Below, one piece after another: positions 35,015 to 54,171 of a DNA stretch of 64,000 nt. Position 1 is the stretch's first letter. Each line of letters opens with the position of its first letter. The stretch lies in contig OY848929.1 of assembly GCA_963693285.1 (NCBI GenBank), positions 3,598,501 to 3,662,500 of the forward strand, given 5' to 3'. The notes beneath the pieces are model-generated. The model saw only the letters and a list, made by a program, of their open reading frames with translations. It was not told the DNA's origin and searched no databases. A program made the position numbers and the translations under genes. Origin of the DNA: Xestospongia muta (Eukaryota; Porifera; Demospongiae; Haplosclerida; Petrosiidae).

Positions 35015-36538
35015 CTATGATTTAGTTTTAGTTTTTTCAATGTAATATTTGTGTCCGATAACATCTATGTAAAAGCAAGCACCATTGTAGCAGGCGATTA
35101 CAAACATTATAAAACACAGTATCATATTGTATTTTTTCCTAATAATGGACAAATACAACTCATATGACTGCAACATAATAGAACTTACCAGTGATAGTTG
35201 AAATAGGAATTGACAATAGAGAGAAAAGTGAACACACTTTGAAAAGCAAAATAGAGCACTCTATGATATTTGGCCTTAAACATGCTTAAATGTTTGTACA
35301 TAAAGCCTTTCTTGACTTGTTCAGTTATCCATCTTAAACTGGTAGCATAGTCTCGTTCAATAACTCTTTTCTCACGCCAAATTACGACCTGCATGCAAAA
35401 AGCACAAATCATTTCGTTTATCATAATTTGCTCACAATGAGGACATAAGAAATGAGCCAGATCAAATAACAGATTCCTGGCCATAAGATTAATTCTTTCC
35501 AAGACACATGATCACATCCTCCTGGTCCAAGCTCAGTTTGATCAGAACATAGCACAAAATTTTGTTCAGGAGTCGAAAACCTACAATTAAGTGAAAGAAT
35601 TGATATCAATAGTATGTATTACCATCTCAATCCCCATGTAGTAAATGCTGGTGATAAATGAATAAACAATGATGTCATCTTATCCACAGAGTGTGGAACT
35701 AGTGAGTTTCGCCACAGCAAGACTGACCATAACAAAGGACCGTTTGCAAACACAAAAATAACAGGAAACATTCCACTTGGTGTCCATGGAAACCAAAGAT
35801 AAATTAAAACAAGTAGGTTTGTAAAGTAACAAAAGTCAAATAAGAAATAGTGCCACCGTTTTTTCTTATAAGTATACCATCGATAAGAAATCAGTATTAT
35901 TGATTTCTACAAAAGACAGACATTAACTCATAAATATTATATAAATTTGGATACAAGTATATGTCATTATATATTAAGTTGAGCTGAGTAATAATAAGCC
36001 TCCAGAAAGAGGAAAGTCATTAACAAAAAGCATGTATGTAGTGTGACCTTCTTCTGCGGCTGGAAAATAACAGAGAAACTATAGTATTTTTGCACTGACT
36101 TTGGACCCTAAGCAACATGAACAACTTGTGTCATTTTACAAGATAATAACATTAGATTACATAAAATTTGTAAAATGTCACATTGGAGTAAGCTCTACAC
36201 TTGTATTCTCTTTCTTAACAAGAAATTGTGTATAGACATTAATAATACATAGTAATATGACATTAACCCTTACAGATGTATGCCACAAGTAGAAATAGTT
36301 TGGTATATATCCTATCAGAAAGGATGTAAGTGCAACATTAGCCATGAAGATAGTAAAGAAAATCTTATCTGCAGCTGAGTCACTCAATCTATTTATTACC
36401 ACAATATCATTGAAATCCTTATCCAGTAGCTCAACTGAATCATAATCCAAAAAGTCTGACTCTATTTCCACTTGATCTACAATGAATAACAACGAGTATA
36501 GAATCTCTGTAACAATGAATACCTTTAGATTTGGCCAT
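35015..36538 (-). CDS. Glycerophosphocholine acyltransferase (DUF2838), copy B
   Basis: Six exons of exactly the same lengths as copy A (16, 203, 284, 145, 200 and 124 bp): 36538-36523, 36476-36274, 35906-35623, 35580-35436, 35388-35189 and 35138-35015; 323 aa. The frame is open throughout, so both paralogues look functional. Most differences fall in the C-terminal third (exons 5-6: WITEQVKKGFMYKHLSMFKAK against WMTERAKKGFMYKLLSVFGAK, in short stretches). Intron 2 is longer here and holds ~150 bp of extra sequence around 35990-36120 that copy A lacks. The DUF2838 core is intact. Confidence 0.85.
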
Positions 36539-37365
36539 ATTGAGTATAAACTGAGCAGTGGGTGTTTCCTGTTTATTCCGTTGTTATCCGCCGGTTGCTA
36601 TCCGCCATTTTGGAGAACGCGACCATTCAGTAGAAAGAAGGTGATGTTTGAAATATCTCTATTATTAAAACAGACTGTACTGAAAAACTGGATTTTACCT
36701 GGAAATTAATATTATCGATATTAGTTTTCTCCTCAACCTAAAAAATGTCAAGAAGAGAGCGTCTCGGTCGCACGAAACTAAAAAATCCATCCCAGTAATC
36801 ATCAGGAAATAACTATGTCTTGTATTCGTTTCTATCATCACTGTACTGCACGTACACGGGCATTGTTCAGATTCTCCAGAGTAAAAAGATACTTTACAGC
36901 CGACGATCTGCACTATGGCAAATTCCACCTTTAAAATGGCGAATAGCAGAAGATTACTAAATCATTTCCTGTAGAGACTCTGTTGCTATCCAGAGAAATA
37001 GTACTGTTTCTATTTTAGGAACAATGGAAATACCAAATGACTTCACAGAAGTGACTTATTCTTTTAAAACCTTAAGACTTTATGTCCTTATATCCTTTTG
37101 TTTTGTTTCTTCATTTATATTTCTTCTACCAGTTCACACATAATTTGTTATTTAGTATGTCAGTTTGTCTTATATTTTCAGTTCATAGTTTCCTTTGTGA
37201 GACTATGGGTTTTCAATTCACAATAAATTATTAACTAATAAAATTAATTAAAATTAATTTATTTAATAAACTAAAGGTTTACGGAATGTTGGCGTTTACC
37301 GAAATGTACGACCTGTGGAGGCGTAATGAGGGTGTGACCTGTGTTATTTGTAAAAGCTAAAAAGG
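36539..37365. promoter_or_regulatory. Divergent intergenic region acyltransferase B / PAH
   Basis: 827 bp between divergent starts. It has a GC-richer stretch with cgccattttggag (YY1-like) at about 36603. No ORF is supported beyond chance. Confidence 0.35.
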
Positions 37366-39294
<1,929 letters not shown>

Positions 39295-39487
39295 AGACAA
39301 CTTTATACAAATATATTAGTCTGGCTGCAAATATGTTTATGGTATAACAGTTATATTTACGTGCATGTGTTTTTTTTTAAGAATACAATAAACAGTTAAT
39401 AATGGGTTAAAATCACCTTATTGCGCATGCGTACAAGTGAATTAGACATTCTGCCCTTTTGTATCAGTTCATCTCTTAGTCAACGTG

Positions 39488-42292
<2,805 letters not shown>

Positions 42293-42669
42293 ATAGGTCT
42301 TTTCTCGACAGACTAACTGATAAATAAAACTGTTGATGTCTTGTTGAGTTTATATAATAGGCTGTGTTTATGCAATAGGCCAAATTTATTTAATGTTTAT
42401 TGTCTTAATTGCTGAAATAAATATTTTTTTAAATATGAAACTATATGATAACTGCAGCATGAATATATTTAAAGTGTGGACTAGTAGTGTTATTGGATGA
42501 AAAGAACGTAATGAATAGTACAAATCCAATTAGAAGTGAGCATATAACTGCAAGTATTATTAACGAAATACAACTACACCTATCAAACCATGGAGAGTCA
42601 GGTTTAGTACTGTTTAGGGCAACTTTTATTTTTAACCCTTTTTGAAGTTACATCTAGACTCATTGAACG

Positions 42670-46054
<3,385 letters not shown>

Positions 46055-46207
46055 ATGAGTTTTCACACATTAATATATATTGACTTTTTTGATGTTCTTG
46101 ACTTAGTGTAAAATCCCTAGTTCATTTTGTTCTGACTCATTACTTTTATAACAATCTTTGCTACATATAAAACTAATAGCATAAATAATAACTACACATA
46201 ATGATTA

Positions 46208-46446
46208 TTATTCCTCTGATTTAGTTGGTTTGGGTAGTGTCATCATAATGACGTAGGGTGGACCAAAGAATGTCACAAAAGTAATAAGCAAAGTCAATGA
46301 GCCTGGTATCTGGAATGAAAAATTAATGCATGAATTATAAGTATATTTGCATGGTGTTTGTCCCTTACTTGTGTTGAAGTCATTTGGTTGGACTGGCTAC
46401 TAAAGTAGCGACTGCGTATCATGGAACGTAGAGCTGCTTGCAACAT
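46208..46446 (-). CDS. Tiny mitochondrial inner-membrane protein, COX8-like candidate
   Basis: Two exons (46446-46369, 46309-46208) join in frame to 59 aa. It starts MLQAALRSMIRSRYFSSQ, an Arg-rich presequence with an RYFSS cleavage-like site, and continues IPGSLTLLITFVTFFGPPYV, one hydrophobic helix, then a short tail ending KPTKSEE. Size, presequence and a single helix with Pro-Pro match small cytochrome c oxidase subunits such as COX8/COX7. The exact subunit cannot be assigned by eye. Intron 59 bp, GT-AG. Divergent from the TALE homeobox gene. Confidence 0.6.
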
Positions 46447-46880
46447 TTTGCTATGTGATTGACGAGTGAGTCGAAGTGACGCTAAGTATGAGCATATAGT
46501 GTCCAGGCGTGTGTATCGCGTGCTTACGCGTGTTTTACCACGTGTTAGCCAGGCATTGTTGTAAGCGCAGAACTATACCACACCCACTGCATTGCAAGAA
46601 CAAAGCAACGCCTTTCTTTGGTTTATGCTAGTGTTCTCACAATTTGATAACACCTGTTGCAATGTCATCTGTGTCTCATTTCAAGCACAGGACCTCTACA
46701 ACACTGTTGACTGTTGTCTCATCGACAAATGCCCAGCCCACATTTTACAACCATTTCCAACTAAAAGGGTTAAAATTAATAATCAATTTTAAACGGGCAT
46801 CATATCAGGTACGCGTGTATACCCTGAGGGTAGAAAAGAACGCATTAATTTTTTTATAAAAAGCTTTGTCAAATTCAGTC

Positions 46881-47762
46881 ATGGATACATCGATGCTATT
46901 GCAACAACAGCAATCCTTTCTAATGTCGAGATCGAGTGAAACAGCCTGTGACGTACAACCGACGTTCTCGTTTATTGATCAAGAAATATTCTCCACACAA
47001 TCACTGGACCAACTGCTTTCATCTACTGGTCAACTAAACTTCCCTATAAATTTGCAAAGTCAAAAGTTTTGTCCTCCTTCATTTCCATCAGCAAAATTAC
47101 TCAGGAAACCACATTATCTGGACGCAGATGATATAACAATGATAGAAAATATTATCAACACAGATGAGAACAATACTGGCGGAGACACTGGAGATTGCAA
47201 TAATAATGCAACTTACTTACACCATCTACTACTACAAAAATATCCTTATTTCCGTTTAGTTGAAACAGCTGTTGGAATGCTAAATGAATCTGAAAACCTG
47301 AGGCTATTGTTTTGCAATGAAACTGGTGCACATTGTTTAATAGAAACATTACAACTTTCATCACATGATCTATCTCTCAGAAAATTACACTCAGCTTTGG
47401 ATGCTGAAGCTACTCTCCTTCTAGCAGAAACTACTCAGTATACACAAGGTCAAGTTCAACCTAACCATCTACCTAAACCTCTAAAAACAACTTCAAAGAG
47501 AATGAAAACAAGTTACAAACCAAGTACAAAGAGGACAGGCTGTAAACGAGAAAAGACTTCTCCAGCTAGTCAAAAGATCCTGAAAGACTGGCTTTTCTCT
47601 CACTACAAATGTCCTTATCCAAATGAAGACCAAAAAGACATGTTGTGTATGCACACTGGGTTAACACTACATCAGCTCAACAACTGGTTCATTAATGCTC
47701 GTAGACGTATTCTACCAACTTATCTGAGACAACATCACCCAATGAAGAGTACAACACAGTAA
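46881..47762 (+). CDS. TALE-class homeobox transcription factor
   Basis: Intronless, 293 aa from ATG 46881 (the frame is open further upstream but without ATG). The homeodomain is C-terminal (about residues 223-283). The three-residue loop signature around HYKCPYPNEDQK and helix 3 LNNWFINARRRI identify the TALE class, closest in feel to PKNOX/MEIS/TGIF. The N-terminal half is Gln/Ser/Asn-rich. A hydrophobic stretch (LLLQKYPYFRLVETAVGML) could be a degenerate MEIS-type interaction motif. A KR-rich linker before the homeodomain should act as a nuclear localisation signal. The exact TALE family is uncertain. Confidence 0.85.
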   Translation: MDTSMLLQQQQSFLMSRSSETACDVQPTFSFIDQEIFSTQSLDQLLSSTGQLNFPINLQSQKFCPPSFPSAKLLRKPHYLDADDITMIENIINTDENNTGGDTGDCNNNATYLHHLLLQKYPYFRLVETAVGMLNESENLRLLFCNETGAHCLIETLQLSSHDLSLRKLHSALDAEATLLLAETTQYTQGQVQPNHLPKPLKTTSKRMKTSYKPSTKRTGCKREKTSPASQKILKDWLFSHYKCPYPNEDQKDMLCMHTGLTLHQLNNWFINARRRILPTYLRQHHPMKSTTQ

Positions 47763-47931
47763 TAGACTTGTAATTCTAATAAATTACGATTTTTCATGAT
47801 AACAGAATTGTAATTCTAATAAATAACATTTTTCTTTGTTAATTTTGACAATAAAAACAAGATGACAATAATAAAAGTGATAGTGCCAGAGATTAATGTC
47901 AAGTACATTACTGACAAAATAAAACATAATA

Positions 47932-49415
47932 TCAGTCTGCTGTTGAGTCATTTACTGGTTGAGTATCATCAGTGGTTTTGTCATCATCCATTGCCTATCA
48001 ATAACATAGATACATACTATCAAAATAATTATTATAGCAATTGATCTCACCCTTAATTCCTCTAAAATCTGATCAACAATGTCTTGTGATGTTTCCTTAT
48101 AAGCTAATGCAGCTCGTGTGAGATCTCGAAATGCCTACATATCATTAGTTCTCCTTTATATCATAGCAACAACAACCATTTTGGCCCTAACTAATACTCT
48201 CAACAAACAGGTTACCTTAACAACATTAGTGCCATCACAAGCAGATACAAAATACAGTGGTAACTTGTGCTTCTTTGCAAAGTTAAAATTTTTACCAGTA
48301 ACATTTGTGTCAACTGTCAGAGAAAGATTTGTTATAATAAATATAAAACAAACAGATTAACTTACCATCTATTTTATTGGCTAACAAGATACATGGTATA
48401 TGTGGTCGACCTTCACGAAGTTCAGCATACCAATGACTTAAGTTCTTATAAGTCACTTTCCTAGACACATCAAATACCTAATACAAACAAAACAATATTA
48501 TTCTGTGCTTTTAAATATAAGGCATCTAGTTTAGTTGATGTCGTTTGCCTAATCATATAAGACTTCCTTGAATAAAAGCACAATATCTATTTTGCCATCA
48601 AAAGAGAGGCTACAAACAATTCAATATCTAATCAGCAATTACAATGATGAATAGTCATTGGAATAAGAAATGATGTACTTAATTCTGAACTTCTTGATAC
48701 AATGCAATATTCCAAATTGGTAATACATTTTATTATATTACAATTGAGCTTTGACAATAAATACTTATGTTGAGATAAAAATGGCTTTCATGTCTTTACA
48801 ATCAGAGAGAAAATAGTATACCATTTATTTATAATTATAATTAATATGGGATAATTGAGAGCTGCATTAAGGAATAATGAGGGGAGACAATAACATGAAG
48901 ATGGCTTTACTCAAGGAAATACAGTAATGGAACTAGATAACAGTAACTAACCAGCACACAACCATGAGCACCATGATAGTATGAGGGATGCATAGACTGA
49001 AATCTCTCTTGACCTGCAGTATCCCATAAATCTAATATAGGAAGAGACTAAATAAAGGCTTTATTACATTTTAGTAACTAACCAACTGATATTGTGCGTC
49101 CGTCAATGTCAACTTGATGCTGAAACAATGTCACTGCATATGTTGAATGTTGCTGTGGTTTACTATATATACTTGTCAAGTGATTTAACAAAAATTAAAA
49201 GGCCTATTATAGATAGTTAGGATACTATTGGTCCAATAAATACCGCTCCACTAATCTGTGAAAGGTCAACGTTAGAAATAATCAAATAATAACACTTACT
49301 TTGACTTTCCAACAGCACTATCTCCTAAACAAATGATCTTTACATCTGATGATGAGCTGTTTTCTAATGGATTAGTTGGCCCATTTGAAGCCTTTGCTTC
49401 TGTTAAAGCCGCCAT
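47932..49415 (-). CDS. RABL2: Rab-like GTPase RABL2
   Basis: Eight exons give 220 aa (human RABL2 is ~228): 49415-49300, 49255-49226, 49162-49083, 49031-48952, 48477-48366, 48313-48216, 48134-48051 and 47994-47932. G motifs: [27 protein letters not shown] and [27 protein letters not shown] and [16 protein letters not shown] are RABL2-specific. No C-terminal prenylation cysteine is present, as in the family. RABL2 works with IFT-B at the ciliary base in ciliary/flagellar assembly. The start lies in AAAATGGCGGC, a YY1-like motif overlapping the initiator ATG. Intron 2 looks U12-type (see separate entry). Confidence 0.92.
49163..49225 (-). other. Candidate U12-type GT-AG intron in RABL2
   Basis: On the minus strand the 63 bp intron begins GTATCCTAAC and ends with CACTTGAC, 13 bases before the final AG. 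RTATCCT and CTTRAC near the end are minor-spliceosome hallmarks. The match is weaker than in WDR1 (A instead of T at the eighth donor base). Confidence 0.45.
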
Positions 49416-49548
49416 TTTTATTTACTTTAAAAATACGGAAATGTACGGGAAATTGTGAATAATGCAGAAATGATGTATTAAAATTTTGTCCTGTATAATG
49501 ATTATTGTTGTTGTATATTCCTGTATTTGATCTTCCTGTATTTGATCT

Positions 49549-51467
49549 TCAGTTACTAATGATGATTGACTGATTTTCTTTATTAAAAGATGCAACAAAA
49601 GGTTTGCTAATATTTTTTGAGAACTCTCTGTGTATAAAATGAAAGATTATAACAACATCAAGCTAATATTATCTTACATCATCTTTGCTTTCACATCATG
49701 TAGACTGTCTGCAATGTAATATAATGGCTGAAGTCCTGTTTCTGGATACTTTGTGGCAACAGCTTCTGAACAAATGAAAGGTTTTTTCTCTGGAGTTTCT
49801 GTGACACAGTACTACGTAAAAAATGTCAGCAATTGATTATATTATAACATTACGATAAACCTCAATTTCTTCACAAGATGAGAGAAGGCCAGCACCATAA
49901 GCTTTAGGTTGACCATTTTCATATACCATTCCAAACTCCACTGTAAACCAGTACAACTAAAATATACACACAATTGTAACATCAATCATATATTCTAGCT
50001 AATAACCTACATTGGAAAGTTTTGTAATCCAATCATCACTTGCTCCTAAAGAGGCTAATCCAAGAGACTATTCAGACATTACACATATTTATCATCTTCA
50101 CTAACTTGTGAAAAGTCAGCAAAGTCAGGATTACAGAACAAAGGAATATGACCTAATAACTCATGACAAATATCACTAATGGCAACGAGTTTGCCTTGTG
50201 TTAATAATAAACTTACGGTTCTGGTGTGTACCGTGGCTTTGAGTGATGACGAATATACTGAGTACAAGGAAACACACGAAAGGCAAGTAAAGCCAGGAAG
50301 TCTCTGGAGTGAATCCATCCCACTACTGGACATAGTCGAAAACCAGTATGGTCTAGAAAGACATCACAAAATTAATAACAACAGAACATTGGCCTTACTT
50401 TTTAAAAATGCTGACACAACTTCTAATTGTGGAATATTTTGAGCACTGAAAATAATTTTCAAATAAAAGGTAATTTGTGAATACTCTTCCTAACCAGTAA
50501 CCACAGTTATCTTCTAATAACTTAATCCCGTCATTTTGTTCCTTGCAGGCATGAGTTGGATAAAATTGTGTCTGATGTGTATAGAGAATACTCCTATAAA
50601 AAGTTAATTGACTGTCTACCACAATGTAAGTGAAGTCAAGTAACAGAATTTGTATAACAAATCAAGACTTAACAATAGACAATAGATTACTCATACTAGT
50701 AAATTACCAAGTTTGATTTTCTTCTTCAGTGTAATAAGCTGTTGGTATAGGGTCCCCACTTTTTTAAGACATTAAAATTACACTAATTTAACTTAGACTA
50801 ACTTACAGTTTATAGTTCATAGCAATTTCAGCAAAGTACTCTCTTCTTTCTTTATATTTATTGTCCCCATACCCCTAGATAATTAGATATCATTATGGCC
50901 TAATTAACTATTTATCTCACAGGATGGTCAGGAGACAGCTCGCTACCATATTTATATAGATTTTTCGTACATCTTTTTAAATCATTAAAACACCGAGGAA
51001 ACCACGGAACCTTCTCTGGAGCTAAACAACAAGAAAGCAGTTACAGTACAGTCAACTTATGGTAGTGGATAGAGAGCTGGTGGTGGTATAATTTGATGGG
51101 AAATTATATATTATTTAAGGGATTAATATTTCCTATTGAGATATGGCAGATTGAAACAGGCTGTTCTATTTATTGTATTATCTTACAAGCAAATAAAATG
51201 GACAGTTTCGACTCTTCTAATCTTTGTAGTATCTCTATGAAGTTCAATTTGCTACAGATAACTGTCACTAAATACTCCAATTGGTTTTCAGACTTGCTTG
51301 TACAAGGACGTGATTCAATGTGTTTTAAAATAGCAGTTGAGTCCTGTTTTATAGATTATAATTTCCATTCATATAAACATATCACTTTTAACCTTAAATA
51401 TCACGATGATGTTCAACAAAGTAGTAAAACCGCCTTCTTTCGAGGAAAGAACTACAGAGCATTCCAT
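49549..51467 (-). CDS. Second aromatic amino acid hydroxylase, divergent
   Basis: Thirteen exons give 389 aa: 51467-51393, 51343-51187, 51021-50921, 50874-50807, 50758-50708, 50593-50495, 50445-50399, 50352-50217, 50175-50106, 50067-50011, 49956-49861, 49811-49678 and 49627-49549. A short ACT-like N-terminus ([18 protein letters not shown] ... LKHIESRP) keeps IESRP but not GAL. The catalytic core has [43 protein letters not shown] and [10 protein letters not shown], so both His and the Glu iron ligands are present. Several splice positions and exon lengths (136, 96 and 134 bp) equal those of PAH in this window. The C-terminal tail is short, without the usual coiled tetramerisation helix. Substrate (Phe, Tyr or Trp) cannot be told by eye. 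Confidence 0.88.
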
Positions 51468-51511
51468 CTGGTATCTTTAACCCTTTATGAACTACTCAGG
51501 ATGCGGTAGTA
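51468..51511. promoter_or_regulatory. 44-bp divergent spacer, second hydroxylase / HINT2
   Basis: Only 44 bp separate two opposite ATG codons. It contains ttaaccctttatgaac at about 51478, resembling the sequence before catalase 2 (ttaaccctttttgaag, about 42632). The 5' UTRs must be extremely short or overlap the neighbouring coding exon. Confidence 0.5.
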
Positions 51512-52100
<589 letters not shown>

Positions 52101-52136
52101 TTTTAAAAATCATTACAAAATATTAAAATAAATTTG

Positions 52137-53057
52137 TTAAATCAACGCCATGATATCTTCTAGTTCCTTTCTCTGAACATCTGGAACTTTTGCTCCTTCA
52201 GCTGGATAACCAACTGGTAACAACAACATCACCTTCTCGTTTTGAGGTCGTCCTAAAACCTCACGAAGCTGACCTCCAGCATTAAGTGGTGTAGTGGTAA
52301 CAGTAACTAATCCAGCATTATGAATAGCAGCAACAAGAATTCCACAGGCCATAGCTGTTGATATCTCATAGTAATAATGAGGAAATCTTGTTCCTTGACT
52401 ATCAATATGATACTGTTGTTTAAAGACGACAATGATATAAGGTGCAGTTTCTAAGTAAGGTTTCTCATGAGTAGTACCCACAAATTTTAAGTCATGAACC
52501 CACTTTTCTCCCATACGATGATCATAATTGAGGTACTCTTCTTGTTCAATTATTGCTCGAATTTTTGATTTAACCTTGGGATCTTTAACCACTACAAATG
52601 TCCAAGGCTCACTGTGAGCTCCTGATGGACTTGTTCCAGCAGTTTTTATAATATTGTTTATAATTTCTATTGGGATTGGGTCTGAACTAAAATCACGAAT
52701 TGAGCGTCGTTGATTCATATTCTGATAAAATAGATGAGACTTTTCTTTCATCTCACTTTCAGTAAGTTGTTTGAATGGATAAACAATATGTGGTGTATCA
52801 GGAGGATGGATTGCTGGGCCCACTGTTGCATCAAACACATCTTCAAATTCAGTTAATGGATGATCACCTTTGTCAATCATCTTGGAACGGGACTGACCTC
52901 TGTTGAGTTCTTGACCCTTTTCGTGTCCCTTCAATTTCCAAAGCAAAAACCCACAAAGGAGTAAAGAGGTTCCTGCCAAAATATAGGTCCAATTCCCAAC
53001 CAAGAAAGGAGCATGAGTAGAAAGCAAGTTTAATGTGTTATCCATGTTTGATTGCAA
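52137..53057 (-). CDS. IYD: Iodotyrosine deiodinase (nitroreductase-fold flavoprotein)
   Basis: Intronless, 306 aa. An N-terminal membrane anchor (about 23-40) is followed by a charged linker and the nitroreductase domain: NQRRSIRDFS at 115-124 (FMN phosphate contacts), TSPSGAHSEPW at 142-152, EEYLNYDHRMGEKW at 173-186 (the Glu/Tyr lid closing over iodotyrosine) and TTTPLNAGGQLREVLGRP. The family uses FMN and reducing equivalents to remove iodide from mono- and diiodotyrosine. Met1 at 53057 was taken; Met5 is a possible alternative. The start is 81 bp from divergent MRPL23, and the stop is 36 bp from convergent HINT2. Confidence 0.93.
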   Translation of the reverse strand: MQSNMDNTLNLLSTHAPFLVGNWTYILAGTSLLLCGFLLWKLKGHEKGQELNRGQSRSKMIDKGDHPLTEFEDVFDATVGPAIHPPDTPHIVYPFKQLTESEMKEKSHLFYQNMNQRRSIRDFSSDPIPIEIINNIIKTAGTSPSGAHSEPWTFVVVKDPKVKSKIRAIIEQEEYLNYDHRMGEKWVHDLKFVGTTHEKPYLETAPYIIVVFKQQYHIDSQGTRFPHYYYEISTAMACGILVAAIHNAGLVTVTTTPLNAGGQLREVLGRPQNEKVMLLLPVGYPAEGAKVPDVQRKELEDIMALI

Positions 53058-53138
53058 ACTCCCAATCAGTAGCGCAGGGTAACGCCCCTAAGCTTTACAG
53101 ACCTTATGACAGCGGATGATCTGTATTAATTTTAATAA

Positions 53139-53857
53139 ATGGCTACTGTTACAAACACCAGTCGAAGATTTCTCGCTGCTAGAAAATTTGCTAAAATGTC
53201 ACCTCCTAAATTATTGTTGTGTAATTGGTTTGTTAAACTGGTAAGACCAGGAAAAGACATCCCTCATAACCAAGTGCAGTGTCATGTTCCAATGAAGTAT
53301 GTATATTTGTAATAGAGTGCTATATTGATACTTTCTATAGAATGACAAAGTTTGATATCAGAAATTACTTTGAACGTATTTATGGACTTGACGTCATTAA
53401 GGTGAATACAAGAATTCAGCTAGGTAAAAAGTTGGTGTAATAAATGGTTAACTATTATTGGTTGTTAGGAAAAGAGAAAAGATCACGTATTGGTAACAAA
53501 CGATTTAAGAAGCCTGACTATAAAGTGGCCTATATTACATTAGTAAGTTATTTGCATTATGTACCAATAAAATATGCATATTAAATATTACACTATATGT
53601 ATGTTATACACAGACTAACTGTACTATAATACTTGTTTTATTGTATATTACAGTAGTAGTTTTGACATTCTGGTACTTCTTATATTACATATATACCAGT
53701 AAAATATAACCATTGGTCTGTGTTATTCACCTAATCACACTATAATAAGGATCTTAATCCTATGTTTTGAATGAAGACTGTTTTACATTAGAAAAATCAA
53801 GAGTTTCACTTCCCAAACATTTTCCAGAAGTATCACGAGAACCCAAACCAACCTTAA
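53139..53857 (+). CDS. MRPL23: Mitochondrial ribosomal protein uL23m
   Basis: Four exons (53139-53296, 53341-53423, 53469-53542, 53792-53857) give 126 aa. Signatures: NWFVKLVRPGKDIP, QCHVPMKMTKFDIRNYFERI, RIGNKRFKKPDYKVAYITL and the C-terminal FHFPNIFQ, all matching MRPL23 of the mitochondrial large subunit. The N-terminal 25 residues are basic with Arg/Ser/Ala, as expected of a matrix signal. The last intron (248 bp) is much longer than the others. Confidence 0.9.
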
Positions 53858-54171
53858 TTAGTATTATGATAAAATTAATGTTTGTTATAATTATACAAAT
53901 TGAAATTCTGGTATTATTGTCACAATAATAATAAGTTTACCTGTTATATTACAATACATGTGACATGATGGACATAAAATATTACAATAATACACAAGAG
54001 TCAATACTTATAAAGAAAGCTGATAGTTGCTGAAGTGAATGGGTAGTTGTAACTAACAGTAGTACTTGTGAGAATGTTAAATGTCATATCTGGTGAGTCT
54101 TAGAATCTGTTAATTGAGACAGATTATAATTTAGAGTGATATATGGAGCATTGATAATAAACATGACGTTT
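53858..54171. other. Convergent intergenic region MRPL23 / BCL2-like
   Basis: 314 bp AT-rich gap between convergent stops, presumably 3' UTRs. Nothing else is seen. Confidence 0.4.

Noticed and set aside
46592..46859. ORFs of 66-71 aa upstream of the TALE homeobox gene
   Set aside because: No family resemblance and overlapping frames. The region is better explained as the promoter/5' UTR between two divergent genes.
46866..46880. Extended N-terminus of the TALE protein starting before 46881
   Set aside because: The upstream frame has no ATG; it begins at a TTG. The first Met is at 46881.
51093..51509. 138 aa plus-strand ORF upstream of HINT2
   Set aside because: Antisense to the first two exons of the second aromatic amino acid hydroxylase, whose LKHIESRP motif and in-frame splice joins are convincing.
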